Of a stretch of DNA of 64,000 nt, positions 23,331 to 33,275 are shown one piece after another; the first letter of the stretch is position 1, and every line of letters starts with the position of its first letter. The translations under genes and the position numbers were made by a program. Below the pieces are notes generated by a model. That model had not been told where the DNA came from, did no database searches, and saw nothing but the letters and a program-made list of their open reading frames with translations. The DNA is from Lingula anatina (taxonomy: Eukaryota; Brachiopoda; Lingulata; Lingulida; Lingulidae), in the NCBI RefSeq assembly GCF_001039355.2, contig NW_019775591.1, positions 209,220 through 273,219 on the forward strand, in the 5' to 3' direction.

Positions 23331-26300
23331 TGCATATGTAAACCTGTTCTTTTGACATTTTCTGCATCTTAACACTTTTGGTGTTTATATTAAAATGATG
23401 GTAAATCTGATAGCGTGTATTGTGAAATAAAGAATAAAAAATGGAAATAAAATTATATCAGTGTAGTTTGTCAGATTCCTTTACTGTTTTCAGATCAAGG
23501 AAATTAGATATTTAAAATTGTTCTATTGCTGTATTTTTTATTTGTTTGAATAGAGGTCTGTCCATACTGTAATGCCATACTTGAAATTTTGTTAATTCTT
23601 TTGGATTTGGTACATTGTTTTTATGTATGAAGATATATTGATTTTCATTTTTAGATACTAGTGAAAGTCTTTTTGTTTTTGGTACATGCATGCCAATAGT
23701 GTGTATGTTCTTCATTATTTCACTGTAATAAAGGATATTTTGGGGGAAATATGTATGTTCAATAGTTGCTCTTTTTCTCCCTCTAATCTTTTCCCTTTCA
23801 CTTTAATTTTTATAAGAAAAACAAATAATTTTTGTGAAAAAATTGAATAATATCAATAAGTAGATTTTCCAATTAAAAATATACAAAAGTTAGACAAAAT
23901 TCTAATTTCAAGAGGGGAATATTGGTGTGATGTATTTTTCAGAAATCTCTTAATCCGTCACTGCGTTACCATATTGTGTGTATATTGTTGTTGTTGTTGT
24001 TATTGTTGTTATTTACATTGTGAGTTGTCTGTCGGAGCAACACTCAATAACTCCCTTTCCTTTAACTTGTTTGATTCTGTTGTAATCTTTATCTGCAGTT
24101 AGTGAAAGTGTAAGTCATTTACTTTACAACATCAATTGAAAAGGCTACAAGTTGCCTTAAAATTTTGCATGTGATCCTCTATGAAGAGGAACTGTAGTGG
24201 CCAACAAGATTTTTAACTTTGAATTTTTTTACTTCTGAATATTTTGACTGTTATTCTTTTTTTTCGCTCGGCTTTCTCCTTTATATTCGCTTTAAAAGAG
24301 AGAGAGGGGGTATTCTAATTAAATTCATCCTTGTCGAACACAAATAAACGGAAATGCTGTCAAAATTTTAATGCTTTGCCAATATCCATTTTCAATCACA
24401 GTTTTTTACCTATATCAAATAATTATGAAGAAATGTCGCGTGTGATTTTCGCCCAAAAGCCCTGACGTCTGCAGCACATCTCTGAGGAGCGTTTACTAAT
24501 TATTTTTCACTCGTGGAATGATTGTGTTAGTGCAGAAAATTTCTTTCTCACCAGATGACAACTGAAAACTTTGATAATATTTTTTGAACCACCATTAAGA
24601 TCATCAAGGCCATCAAGATCATCATCATTACAAATCTCTGAACATCACTTCCGGCCAGTCATATATTACTTCAAGGAACCTAATTTGCATATAAGAGAAA
24701 AAATGCATTTTTTTCTAAATTAGGCTTGTCTCCAATTTTTTCATTATTTTCAAATAGCAATGTCATCTTTTGCTCACAAATCTGGACCTCTTTATTCCAA
24801 ATGCACTGTTTGTAAATTATGTAATTAGAAATAATTTTTATATCACAGACGTGTATCACGTTTTCACTCCACAGCCATAAAACTCGTTAATAGCTGCATG
24901 GGTATAAAAGTAGGTCAATTGCCTGTATAAAATTGACATACGATTATTGATTTTTTAGTGTGGACCGTTTTAGGGGGGAGACACAAGTGGGAGATGTATC
25001 AAGATACCAGCAAAATATTTTGGTTGCATGCGGGTACTGAAAGTCAGAGTATATTGCAAACTTTGAAAGAAAAAAGTAAAACTAGCCCACATCTCCAGCT
25101 TCACCATGTAAAACTTTATAGATGCCACGGTCCCTCTCTATTTCATCTGACTCTCCCTAAAATTTTTCAGACCGCGTTAACTGTTCACATCCCAGGAACC
25201 GCGAAGCATCCAGCGAGGTAGCAGACGCTGAGCTCTGCAGACGGCACATTGCATTCACAAGAGGGGGTAAAGGTCCTCTAGGGAAATGCAGCTGTATTTT
25301 ATTACCTCTGACGAATTACGTGATAAAGGAAAGATATTTTACTTATTTGAATTTATATTGACTTAGTGCAATGAGAGACACCGATTCACTGTATTTCTTC
25401 TCAAAATTGACAGGTTAAAAAAAAAGAGCAAAAGGAGATTACCTATCTCCCCTATGAATCCTTACATGGCATATCCTATCCGTGAACTTTTGATCTACTT
25501 TAGTTTTCACACTCCTACACACGCTGAGTTTGTATGGTATCATGTAGAAATGGGGCGTATTGGTGGGACGGGGGGGGGGGAGAATTCTAATGTGACTTTT
25601 CATGTTCAGGAAGATATGGTATTTCTATTTTGATAATGCTACATCTACAACATATTTGGGTTAATGAACAGTATTACACACAGCTAGACCGAAGTCTGTT
25701 GTTTTATACATGTTTTTTTTTTATATATAAAATAAAACATTTTATTTTTAAAGATAGACCTGCATTGAGAGCGTTGGCAACGGGGAAGAGCAGTTTTGTA
25801 TCCAAACCCACAGTTGTAGATGATGCTGGTCTGCACATTCCAAGCTTTATTGTAATTTGGATCTGATTCGTTTATTTTATGATGATTTACTTAGGACAAA
25901 TAGTGAACCGATGTACAACTTCAATGATTGAATTTGGTTCTCCCCCTCTTCGACGATGAGCCTGTGCGTGTGTGTGTGTGTGCGTGTGCGTGTGTGCGCG
26001 CGCGTGTGTGTGTTTAGTGTATGTGTAGAGGAGGGTGTATGTCGTTTTCACGTAGTCCTGCCATACATTGACAAGATACCGACATTATTTTGAAAATTAA
26101 TTGTAGCTTAACTCGTAAGTCAAGGGTGTGTATATTCTATTTTCATTTCCATTTGCTTGAAGCTGTATTTGTTGTTCAGGTTCCATTTTTAATTTAAAAT
26201 TATTTTGCCTTTGTTCTTTTCATTAATTTTTCTTGTATTATTCTGAAAAGTAATTTTTTTATTTTTAGGTAATAATTACTTTGTTATAGATAGAGTGATC

Positions 26301-26840
26301 CAGATTTGTTCATGATTCTATAAATTAGTGACAATACTACCAACAAGAATGCCTTAATTAAACCCGTTCTCTAGCGCGTGGTTTCCTACGTAAGGACTCC
26401 TGTTCATGGTTTTGATGTGCACTGTTTGAACTTTGTCGCTTCGGACTGCGACGGAAGTATGATGGTGATGAAGACGCACGTGCCAAGATTTTACGTAAAT
26501 GCGAAATGATAATAGATAAAAGAATATCCAGCTTTAATTTCAGTTTATTTTCCATGAAAGTTGCCTGATATCTTATTGATTCATGTACCGATATATGTTT
26601 GCAATATCTACTTTATGTAGGAGTGGTAGCAGCAACAGTTCACAATTCACTGCCAGAGACTTTTTGCTTGCCTTGCTTGTATCTGTAATAAAAAGTACAA
26701 GCTTAAAGCGCAGATAATTGGTAGCTATGTACAGTAATAGAACTAATAGTGATTAAAAGTGAAAACGATAGAAAAAAGCTGTCTTACGCCCTTAAAACTC
26801 GCATCAAGAACCACCACAGTACAAACAGTCACAGTAGAAG
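23331..26840. other. AT-rich intergenic DNA, no gene supported
   Basis: Several 60-90-codon ORFs are present on both strands (for example 24,958-25,221, 25,630-25,866 and 26,358-26,555). They lack recognisable domains, splice-site context or repetition elsewhere in the window. A GT/GC-rich microsatellite occupies 25,968-26,010. Confidence 0.5.
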
Positions 26841-26841
26841 T

Positions 26842-27430
26842 GGGCAACTTTGGCTTACTCGATTTTTGGATTTCTGAGTACCTTATAGCTTACAATAGAG
26901 TGTGTCAACAATGAAGACAGCATTTCTTTTGTATTTTTGGGCAACTTCGACTTACAATAGCATGGGCGTAACTAGGCATACGCACGGATGCACTGTGCGT
27001 ACAATTTTTTGGCCAACCATGATATTATTTTATATAAATTTAGTGTATTTTTCACGGAATATAAAAGAAAATCCTCTGCTTATTAAAGTCACCTGTATGT
27101 ACAAATCCTCTGTATCAATTGTATAAGCACAATTGTTCTGACCCCCCCCCCCCTCCCGTCTTGCAAACTGAGGTAAACAATGCCTGTAANAAGACAGCAT
27201 TTCTTTTGTATTTTTGGGCAACTTCGACTTACAATAGAGTGTGTCTACAATAAAGACAGCATTTCTTGTGTATTTTTGGGCAACTTTGGCTTTCTCGATT
27301 TTTGGATTTCTGACTACCTTATAACTTACAATGAGTGTGTCAACAATGAAGTAGCTGTAACAAAAAATTTGTGAGTTTAAGCTCACATATTGGGCAACTT
27401 TGACTTACAATAGATTGTGTAAACATCACC
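26842..27430. repeat. imperfect direct repeats 'ttgggcaactt-gacttacaatag'
   Basis: At least four copies of a module combining 'gggcaactt(c/t)g(a/g)ctta', 'acaatagagtgtgt' and 'caatgaagacagcattt' (about 26,850, 26,900-26,960, 27,191-27,250, 27,390-27,425). The single N at 27,190 sits between two identical 46-bp stretches. Sequence to the right is continuous with the Polinton, so this may be its subterminal region. Confidence 0.5.
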
Positions 27431-28235
27431 GACTTGTGTAGAGTATTTAAGGGTACTCTTCGTTCGTCTTGACATCGCGTCGACATTGCCTAGCTATATA
27501 GCTTATATAGTGATAACTTATTGCTTAGCGTTTGTCTGAACAGGTTAAGCCAACTACGTGGATTGCAGACGAATTTATGAATGTAACCAATATTGACCAG
27601 GAGATTGTACAAACAGCGAGTGTTGAAGTTTCATACACAAGCAGGTGAGACTATAGATTGTGTTAACAATGAAGAGTGTTGTCAACAATAGATTGTGGTA
27701 ACAGTGGAGGGAGCGGTATAAACGCATTGGTAATACGGTTATTTGATTTAAGTCGAGAGTAAGTTGTGCACAGCTATGGGTATTATATGTAGTTATTTTA
27801 CATCAGTTCTAGTTCAACGAACGTGCAAAGTGTTGTGAGGATTTCGAAAAGTTTTCAAGTGAGCGGTGAAGCATTGCCGGGATTTGAAGGAGTTCGCAAG
27901 GCTAACTAGTGGTGAAGTTTTAAGGTCAGGTGAGTACAATATCCTTCAGATCACGTGATATTGAAGCTGTGTATATATGGTTTATCTCTTTGAAGGCCTT
28001 ATACTTTCGCGCAAATCTGGGAGAGAAGATTCACATGGAGTCTCTTGCAGTAGTTGAATCTTCTTGTAACACGTGAATCTCTTGCATAGCCGTGCCGAAT
28101 GTTTCCACCTTGATTAATATATCGCGCCGGTTAGTAAGAACAACTGGACAATAAATCCCCTTTAACGTTTATAGTAACAGTACGTCTTCCAAATGTTTAA
28201 AGACCATGAATTCGTACAAAAATAATTTTAATTAC
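27431..28235. other. Polinton left non-coding region
   Basis: No ORF. Contains scattered copies of 'atagattgtgt(t/a)aaca' (27,414, 27,653, 27,690) related to the repeats further left, and GC-richer stretches. Could include the inner part of a terminal repeat. Confidence 0.4.
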
Positions 28236-28682
28236 TCAACGTATACATTTTTCTAACAAATTAAAAACTAGAAATGCGACTCCTTACAAATATCGGTTTT
28301 TGACATTTGGACTTTTACAGAAATTGAATTTTGAAACGTTCAGCGTATTTTTTTTCTGACAAATTGAAATTAGAAATACGACTTCTTACTAAAATCATTT
28401 TTTGATATTTGGTATTTTACAAAAAGTGAATTTTGAAACACACGTTGTATTATTTTTAAAAAGTATGAAAATTCAAATGTACTTTTTTCTTGCAAATTGA
28501 AATTAGAAATACGACTTCTTACCAAAATCGTTTTTTGAAATTTGGGATTTTACAAAAAATGAATTTTGAAACGCTCAACGTACTTTTTTTCTAGCGAATT
28601 AAAATCAGAAATACGGCTTCTTACCAAAATCGTTTTTTTAAATTTGGGTTTTTACAAAAAGTTAATTTTGAAACGCTCAGTT
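28236..28682. repeat. about 100-bp tandem repeat, four units, upstream of ATPase
   Basis: Units start near 28,236, 28,340, 28,480 and 28,575. Each reads 'ctttttttct-gcaaatt-aaa-tagaaatacgacttctta', then 'aaaatcgttttttga' and 'tttacaaaaa-tgaattttgaaacg'. The third is preceded by a 40-bp insertion. Position next to the promoter suggests a regulatory or structural role, but this is inference. Confidence 0.8.
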
Positions 28683-28744
28683 TAGTATTTCTATGAATTA
28701 CGGAAACATTTGAAACCTGCAGCGGTGGTTGAGTAGTAACCATT

Positions 28745-28751
28745 TATAAAG
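28745..28751 (+). promoter_or_regulatory. TATA box of the ATPase gene
   Basis: TATAAAG lies 40 bp before the first ATG (28,785). That spacing leaves only a very short leader. Confidence 0.6.
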
Positions 28752-28784
28752 GCTCACCCTCTCACAGACATTCAGTTGAGAGAC

Positions 28785-29432
28785 ATGGATTTGAGAATGC
28801 GTCTTCCCTTAAGCTGTGTCATAAATGGTCCCAGTGGAGCCGGGAAAACTACTTTTCTTCGAAAATTCTTACGATATTCAGATTTAATGACAGACCATGC
28901 TTTTGATAACATTATTTTTGCTTACGCTGTGTGGCAAGATGCTTACGATCAAATTAAAAAAGAAGTACCCAAACCCATAAAGTTTGTAGAGGGAATACCA
29001 AATGACGAACAACTGGAAGAAATATTCGACGCCAAAAAATACTCGCTTCTAATTTTAGATGATTTGTTTAGTGAAAGTTTCGAAAACCCTAAGATAAAAC
29101 ACATTTTCATACGAAATTCTCATCATAACAATGTTTCGATCATACTTGTTACCCATACGTTATTTCCCAAAGAAAAGCATGCCAGAACAATTTCGCTTAA
29201 CATGCAATATTTAGTTCTTATGAAATCTCCTCGTGATCAGTCGCAGATCAGAGCCTTGTCTCATCAGGTATCTTTACAACATTCAAAGAAATTTATAGAT
29301 ATCTATAAAGAAGCCACGTCAAAGCCGCACAGCTACCTTTTTATAGATTTCCGTCAAACAACCCCAGAAGAAGTACGCCTGCGAACAAATATTTTTCCTG
29401 GAGAAACACACTACGTTTACGTGCCAGTATAA
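28785..29432 (+). CDS. ATP: Polinton genome-packaging ATPase (FtsK/HerA, A32-like)
   Basis: 215 aa. Predicted to pump the element's DNA into capsids. Walker A is G-P-S-G-A-G-K-T at residues 15-22. Walker B is L-L-I-L-D-D-L-F at about 88-95. A V-T-H-T-L-F segment near 122 occupies the sensor position after strand 4, and conserved basic residues follow. Length and compactness match Polinton and virophage ATPases. The frame is open from an upstream TTG (28,776), but the ATG at 28,785 has the TATA box at the right distance and is preferred. The gene is followed 36 bp later by the next plus-strand gene. Intact. Confidence 0.92.
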   Translation: MDLRMRLPLSCVINGPSGAGKTTFLRKFLRYSDLMTDHAFDNIIFAYAVWQDAYDQIKKEVPKPIKFVEGIPNDEQLEEIFDAKKYSLLILDDLFSESFENPKIKHIFIRNSHHNNVSIILVTHTLFPKEKHARTISLNMQYLVLMKSPRDQSQIRALSHQVSLQHSKKFIDIYKEATSKPHSYLFIDFRQTTPEEVRLRTNIFPGETHYVYVPV

Positions 29433-29468
29433 AAAGAATATGATTCCTTGTTATCACGTCATTTTACC

Positions 29469-29783
29469 ATGCAGTCCGAATCCGCTAACACGTTTATGCC
29501 ACACCTTAATTTTTTATCCATCGCTGACAGAAGATTGACAAAAAGCCTGATCGAGAATTCACCCAACAACCTCATTCGAACCCTGTGTAATTTAGCTAAT
29601 AACCTTTTGTACAATACTGAATATAGATTGACTCCACAAGAGAGGACAAAGTTAAGTCATCTCAAACGTGTGGTGCTGAAGTTAGTGGATAAACAGAAAC
29701 CGTTGAAGATCAAGAAGAAAATATTAGCGAAAAACCCTTCATTAGTCAAAGCAATTGTACACCCCGTTTTGAGACATGTATAA
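29469..29783 (+). CDS. conserved small Polinton protein with basic C-terminus
   Basis: 104 aa from the ATG at 29,469; the open frame extends upstream only through a TTG. Residues about 10-55 form amphipathic helices (F-L-S-I-A-D-R-R ... L-I-R-T-L-C-N-L-A-N-N-L-L). Then come L-T-P-Q-E-R-T-K-L, a K/R-rich stretch L-K-I-K-K-K-I-L-A-K, and a hydrophobic end A-I-V-H-P-V-L. This layout is one I recognise from small ORFs recurrent in Polintons of many animals, of unknown function. It overlaps the next gene by 8 bp, which supports co-expression. No catalytic motif. Confidence 0.7.
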   Translation: MQSESANTFMPHLNFLSIADRRLTKSLIENSPNNLIRTLCNLANNLLYNTEYRLTPQERTKLSHLKRVVLKLVDKQKPLKIKKKILAKNPSLVKAIVHPVLRHV

Positions 29784-30453
29784 AAAGATGATTCTTATAG
29801 ATGAAACGGAGTTGGATGCTTTGCGAAGGAAATCGAACGTTGATTATTCACCAATACAGGATGAAATTTTACGAAAGCAAAATGAAATGAGATCTATCAT
29901 GCAGAAAGAAGACCTGCCGTTTGAAAAACGCATGAAATTATATAACGAACTACAAAATGAATACATGCAGATTGCCCGAAAAAAACAACCTATCCCTGTA
30001 ACTATAGAAAATACATCTTCCATGCACAAGTCTGCGAACGATCCCATTGAACACGTAGAACCTTCAAAGCGCTTTATCGATACGCAAATATTAGAATCGA
30101 TTCCCGCTCGGATGCATAAAAAAGCGAACAGCGTGTTGAGACTCATTGCCAAACACCCTGGTATTTTATCTTATGATGAGCAAGGCTCGTTGATATATGA
30201 CGGAGAGACTATACAAAACTCTAACATAATTGATTTAATTAGTGACTTGTACATTTCAAGGAAGCGAAAGTTTATTCCCGCTGGATTGTCGATTTTTCTA
30301 AAGGGACTCAAACGCATAAATCTTCCTTCGACTCTTATATCAAATACTGTAAGGCGAGAAGAATATATATCTCAACCAATACAAACCAGTAAACAAAAGA
30401 CGAAGGTTCAAAAGGGCACGGGAAATAAATTGACCTCGTTCAATATTTATTGA
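29776..30453 (+). CDS. conserved Polinton protein, coiled N-terminus and globular C-terminal domain
   Basis: 225 aa. Residues 1-70 are charged and predicted helical/coiled (Q-D-E-I-L-R-K-Q-N-E-M-R). Residues about 100-195 form a compact domain containing A-R-M-H-K-K-A-N-S-V-L-R-L-I, W-less G-S-L-I-Y-D-G-E, S-N-I-I-D-L-I-S-D-L and P-A-G-L-S-I-F-L-K-G-L. The tail is basic. I recognise the overall pattern from uncharacterised Polinton proteins; a role in virion assembly is only a guess. AATAAA follows the stop at once (30,454-30,459). Its last 328 bp are duplicated at 32,375-32,702. Confidence 0.75.
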   Translation: MYKKMILIDETELDALRRKSNVDYSPIQDEILRKQNEMRSIMQKEDLPFEKRMKLYNELQNEYMQIARKKQPIPVTIENTSSMHKSANDPIEHVEPSKRFIDTQILESIPARMHKKANSVLRLIAKHPGILSYDEQGSLIYDGETIQNSNIIDLISDLYISRKRKFIPAGLSIFLKGLKRINLPSTLISNTVRREEYISQPIQTSKQKTKVQKGTGNKLTSFNIY

Positions 30454-30520
30454 AATAAACAACAACAGAGATAGTCATGTATTTTAAAAATGTATTTAAT
30501 AAAGGTATTGCTACAATAGT

Positions 30521-30913
30521 TTATCTGTCTTGTGATTTACAATGTCTATTTACATTTTGATATGAAACAAAATATCTATTTACAAAATCGTATACTACAT
30601 AATCGTTAAAATTCTTATCGTTTGAAAATTTCACATTCATCTCTCTCATGGTCGTCCCGCGAAAGCGTTGCGACAGAAAGTAAATTGTGTAGTAACCACA
30701 AACAACACTCAAGCGATCTTGTAACACTTTAGTATTATAAAACCACCCTCTTGTCGAATTGTTATTCAGAAATCGAGTAAAATTATTGTCATAGTAGCTG
30801 GGGTGACGTCCATAGGAATAAAAAAATTCTGCCGATCCATCATTTGAAACATAAATGCTGACCCAATGTTCTCCTCTTTCATGGGATTTAGCAGTGTTGA
30901 CTATCACAGCCAT
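30521..30913 (-). pseudogene. Polinton protease, partial duplicate with lost catalytic Asp
   Basis: About 99% identical to the C-terminal part of the protease at 32,770-33,273, but homology stops abruptly at 30,906/33,156, so the N-terminal 40 residues are missing. Within the shared part the catalytic Asp of F-F-D-S-Y-G is Tyr (F-F-Y-S-Y-G), while the His (G-E-H-W) and Cys (V-V-C-G-Y) are kept. The copy therefore cannot be an active protease. It may be an allelic haplotype edge, a diverged second element or sequencing error. Confidence 0.85.
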
Positions 30914-32374
30914 TCCACGAAAAAGGGTACAATTCTGAATAATACCTGTCGCAGCTTATTTTCGGTAGTAAAAGCATCTGCAATTTAGCTTTTTTTGGCC
31001 TTTTTTAGCAGGACCCGATGTGTTCTACTTAAAAAACAACAATTAATATAGTACCACTTGCTTTGACGGGAACCCCGGGGGTCTATATGCCGCAATAAGC
31101 ACGATTTCGACGTGTCGCTTCGGTATTATAGCTGATTTGCCACAAGAAAAAGTTTATATTTCCCCGTATTCGAGTGTTTTTTGTCCTCAACTAATTTGAA
31201 TTCATGTTTCTTTTTATCATACATGGTGTTCTCTGTCGAATTTGTTGGTTAGTTACGTCACTGTCATAGTTTAATCAATGTCGCTCAGTAACCCCTAACC
31301 TCCGTAACGCTTTTTTAAGTCAGTGTAATAATAAAAGAAAGTGCTCTTAAATGGCCTTCCTGTGCATTTTTCAAACTCTTAATACATGAAGTTTAATAAA
31401 ACAGTGCTATTTGTTAATTTTGAATGATGCGTTCCATCATAGAGAATGTTAACTCACAAAAGTCGGGGTGTCGCATTTAAGAGCCTAACCTCAGTAACGG
31501 ACCAAATTTGAAGAAAATGTTGCTTTAGAAAGTTAAAAACATCATTTTTGTTAAGCAAGGACCAACTTCTTCCTAATAAATTCATTCAATAGTTATGCAA
31601 AGTTATCCCGAGGATAAAAACTGAAAAAGAGTGCGTGTCACCTTACATCCGTTATGCTAACCTCCGTTACGAAATAAGTTAATTGTTATAAAAATGAGTG
31701 TTACATACTTTAAAACGTTATTTCTGTGGTTTTTTGAGTTAGTTCTGATCATAGAAGTAGTTCTACTTCTATGTTCTGATGTAGTATGCATTCATACGGC
31801 TTGCTGTTAAAGACATTATCCCGTATTAATATAGATATAAAATATACATATATAGCTGATAATTCTATCAAGATAAGCTAACCATTTAAGTTTTTACTCG
31901 AGTTTGCTATAAAATCGAGGGTAAATCGTGATTTGTTTTTTCAAATTGATTTCCATTTGTCACTTGACGATGCCTTTTTGAATTTATCACTCTGATTTTA
32001 AGCGAAATGAGGAGTTTTCAGGACTGTCTTGGCAAGAAAAATGGTACTAGCTGACATCAGTACTAGCGTACATGTAGCAGACATTATTTTCGCGGGAGAC
32101 ATTTGGCGAAATATATTAAGCATTGAAGCAACGCTTGTATTTATCAGGTAGAACTGCGGGGTTATTAGGCCCTGTTTTACTGTTTCAGTAGCACATAATA
32201 GTTTTTAACATCTTCTAGATGCTTCCAGTAACTTTAAATGGACAATTATCCGCAAACACGTGTCTATTGTCGGCCTACTTGATTGTATACATTAACTTTC
32301 TCGGGTATTGTGTTGTTTTTTATTGCCTATAGCTGCGATCACGTACAAGTAGGTTTAATGTTTTGTTATACAGN
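30907..32374. other. foreign insert between duplicated Polinton segments
   Basis: About 1.47 kb with no Polinton-like coding capacity, ending in a single N at 32,374. Contains three spaced copies of a CTAACCTC(C/A)GT(A/T)ACG motif (31,297, 31,484, 31,661) and a perfect hairpin CATAGAAGTAG-TT-CTACTTCTATG near 31,751. Probably host DNA or another contig joined here. Confidence 0.6.
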
Positions 32375-32702
32375 GAACAGCGTGTTGAGACTCATTGCCA
32401 AACACCCTGGTATTTTATCTTATGATGAGCAAGGCTCGTTGATCTATGACGGAGAGACTATACAAAACTCTAACGTAATTGATTTAATTAGTGACTTGTA
32501 CATTTCAAGGAAGCGAAAGTTTATTCCCGCTGGATTGTCGATTTTTCTAAAGGGACTCAAACGCATAAATCTTCCTTCGACTCTTATATCAAATACTGTA
32601 AGGCGAGAAGAATATATATCTCAACCAATACAAACCAGTAAACAAAAGACGAAGGTCCAAAAGGGCACGGGAAATAAATTGACCTCGTTCAATATTTATT
32701 GA
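32375..32702 (+). pseudogene. duplicate 3' part of the 225-aa Polinton gene
   Basis: Repeats 30,126-30,453 with a few substitutions (one Ile to Val change), beginning immediately after the N at 32,374. It lacks the first 117 codons. If the intervening insert is an artefact, this is the other haplotype of the same gene end. Confidence 0.85.
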
Positions 32703-32769
32703 AATAAACAACAACAGAGATAGTCATGTATTTTAAAAATGTATTTAATAAAGGTATTGCTACAATAGT

Positions 32770-33273
32770 TTATCTGTCTTGTGATTTACAATGTCTATTT
32801 ACATTTTGATATGAAACAAAATATCTATTTACAAAATCGTATACTACATAATCGTTAAAATTCTTATCGTTTGAAAATTTCACATTCATCTCTCTCATGG
32901 TCGTCCCGCGAAAGCGTTGCGACAGAAAGTAAATTGTGTAGTAACCACAAACAACACTCAAGCGATCTTGTAACACTTTAGTATTATAAAACCACCCTCT
33001 TGTCGAATTGTTATTCAGAAATCGAGTAAAATTATTGTCATAGTAGCTGGGGTGACGTCCATAGGAATCAAAAAATTCTGCCGATCCATCATTTGAAACA
33101 TAAATGCTGACCCAATGTTCTCCTCTTTCATGGGATTTAGCAGTGTTGACTATCAGTCCTGCTGGATATGAGTTGATACACTGTGGCATAGTATTCGATG
33201 AGAATACACCTGTGAAATATTTACTTGAAACTGGATCTGATTTCATAATACAGTCAAGTTGCCAGTTATTCAT
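32770..33273 (-). CDS. PRO: Polinton maturation protease (adenain-like cysteine protease)
   Basis: 167 aa starting at ATG 33,273 (the frame extends to a GTG at 33,279). Expected to cleave capsid and core precursors during virion maturation. Catalytic residues visible: His53 in G-E-H-W-V-S-I-Y, Asp69 in F-F-D-S-Y-G, Gln102 in V-L-Q-D-R and Cys109 in V-V-C-G-Y-Y. The His-Asp-Gln-Cys order and spacing fit the adenovirus/Ulp1-like C48/C5 fold. A start motif W-Q-L-D lies at residues 4-7. The ATG lies 2 nt after the TGA of the major capsid gene. Intact copy. Confidence 0.92.
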   Translation of the reverse strand: MNNWQLDCIMKSDPVSSKYFTGVFSSNTMPQCINSYPAGLIVNTAKSHERGEHWVSIYVSNDGSAEFFDSYGRHPSYYDNNFTRFLNNNSTRGWFYNTKVLQDRLSVVCGYYTIYFLSQRFRGTTMREMNVKFSNDKNFNDYVVYDFVNRYFVSYQNVNRHCKSQDR

Positions 33274-33275
33274 GT

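Noticed and set aside
24958-25221. 87-aa plus-strand ORF
   Set aside because: No recognisable motif, no splice or promoter context; length expected by chance.
25630-25866. ORF whose second half (A-L-A-T-G-K-S-S-F-V-S-K-P) looks protein-like after a possible TTTAAAG acceptor
   Set aside because: Could be a host exon, but there is no partner exon or known family; not enough to call.
26358-26555. 65-aa basic minus-strand ORF
   Set aside because: Arg/Ser-rich tail only; no homology recognised.
28776-28784. Upstream TTG start for the ATPase
   Set aside because: Non-ATG start is unlikely in an animal nuclear element; ATG at 28,785 fits the TATA spacing. The same reasoning rejects upstream TTG/GTG starts for the genes at 29,448, 33,279, 34,909 and 37,566.
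32283-32702. 139-aa ORF crossing the N at 32,374
   Set aside because: Its first part reads through the foreign insert and the N; only 32,375-32,702 is genuine duplicated gene sequence.
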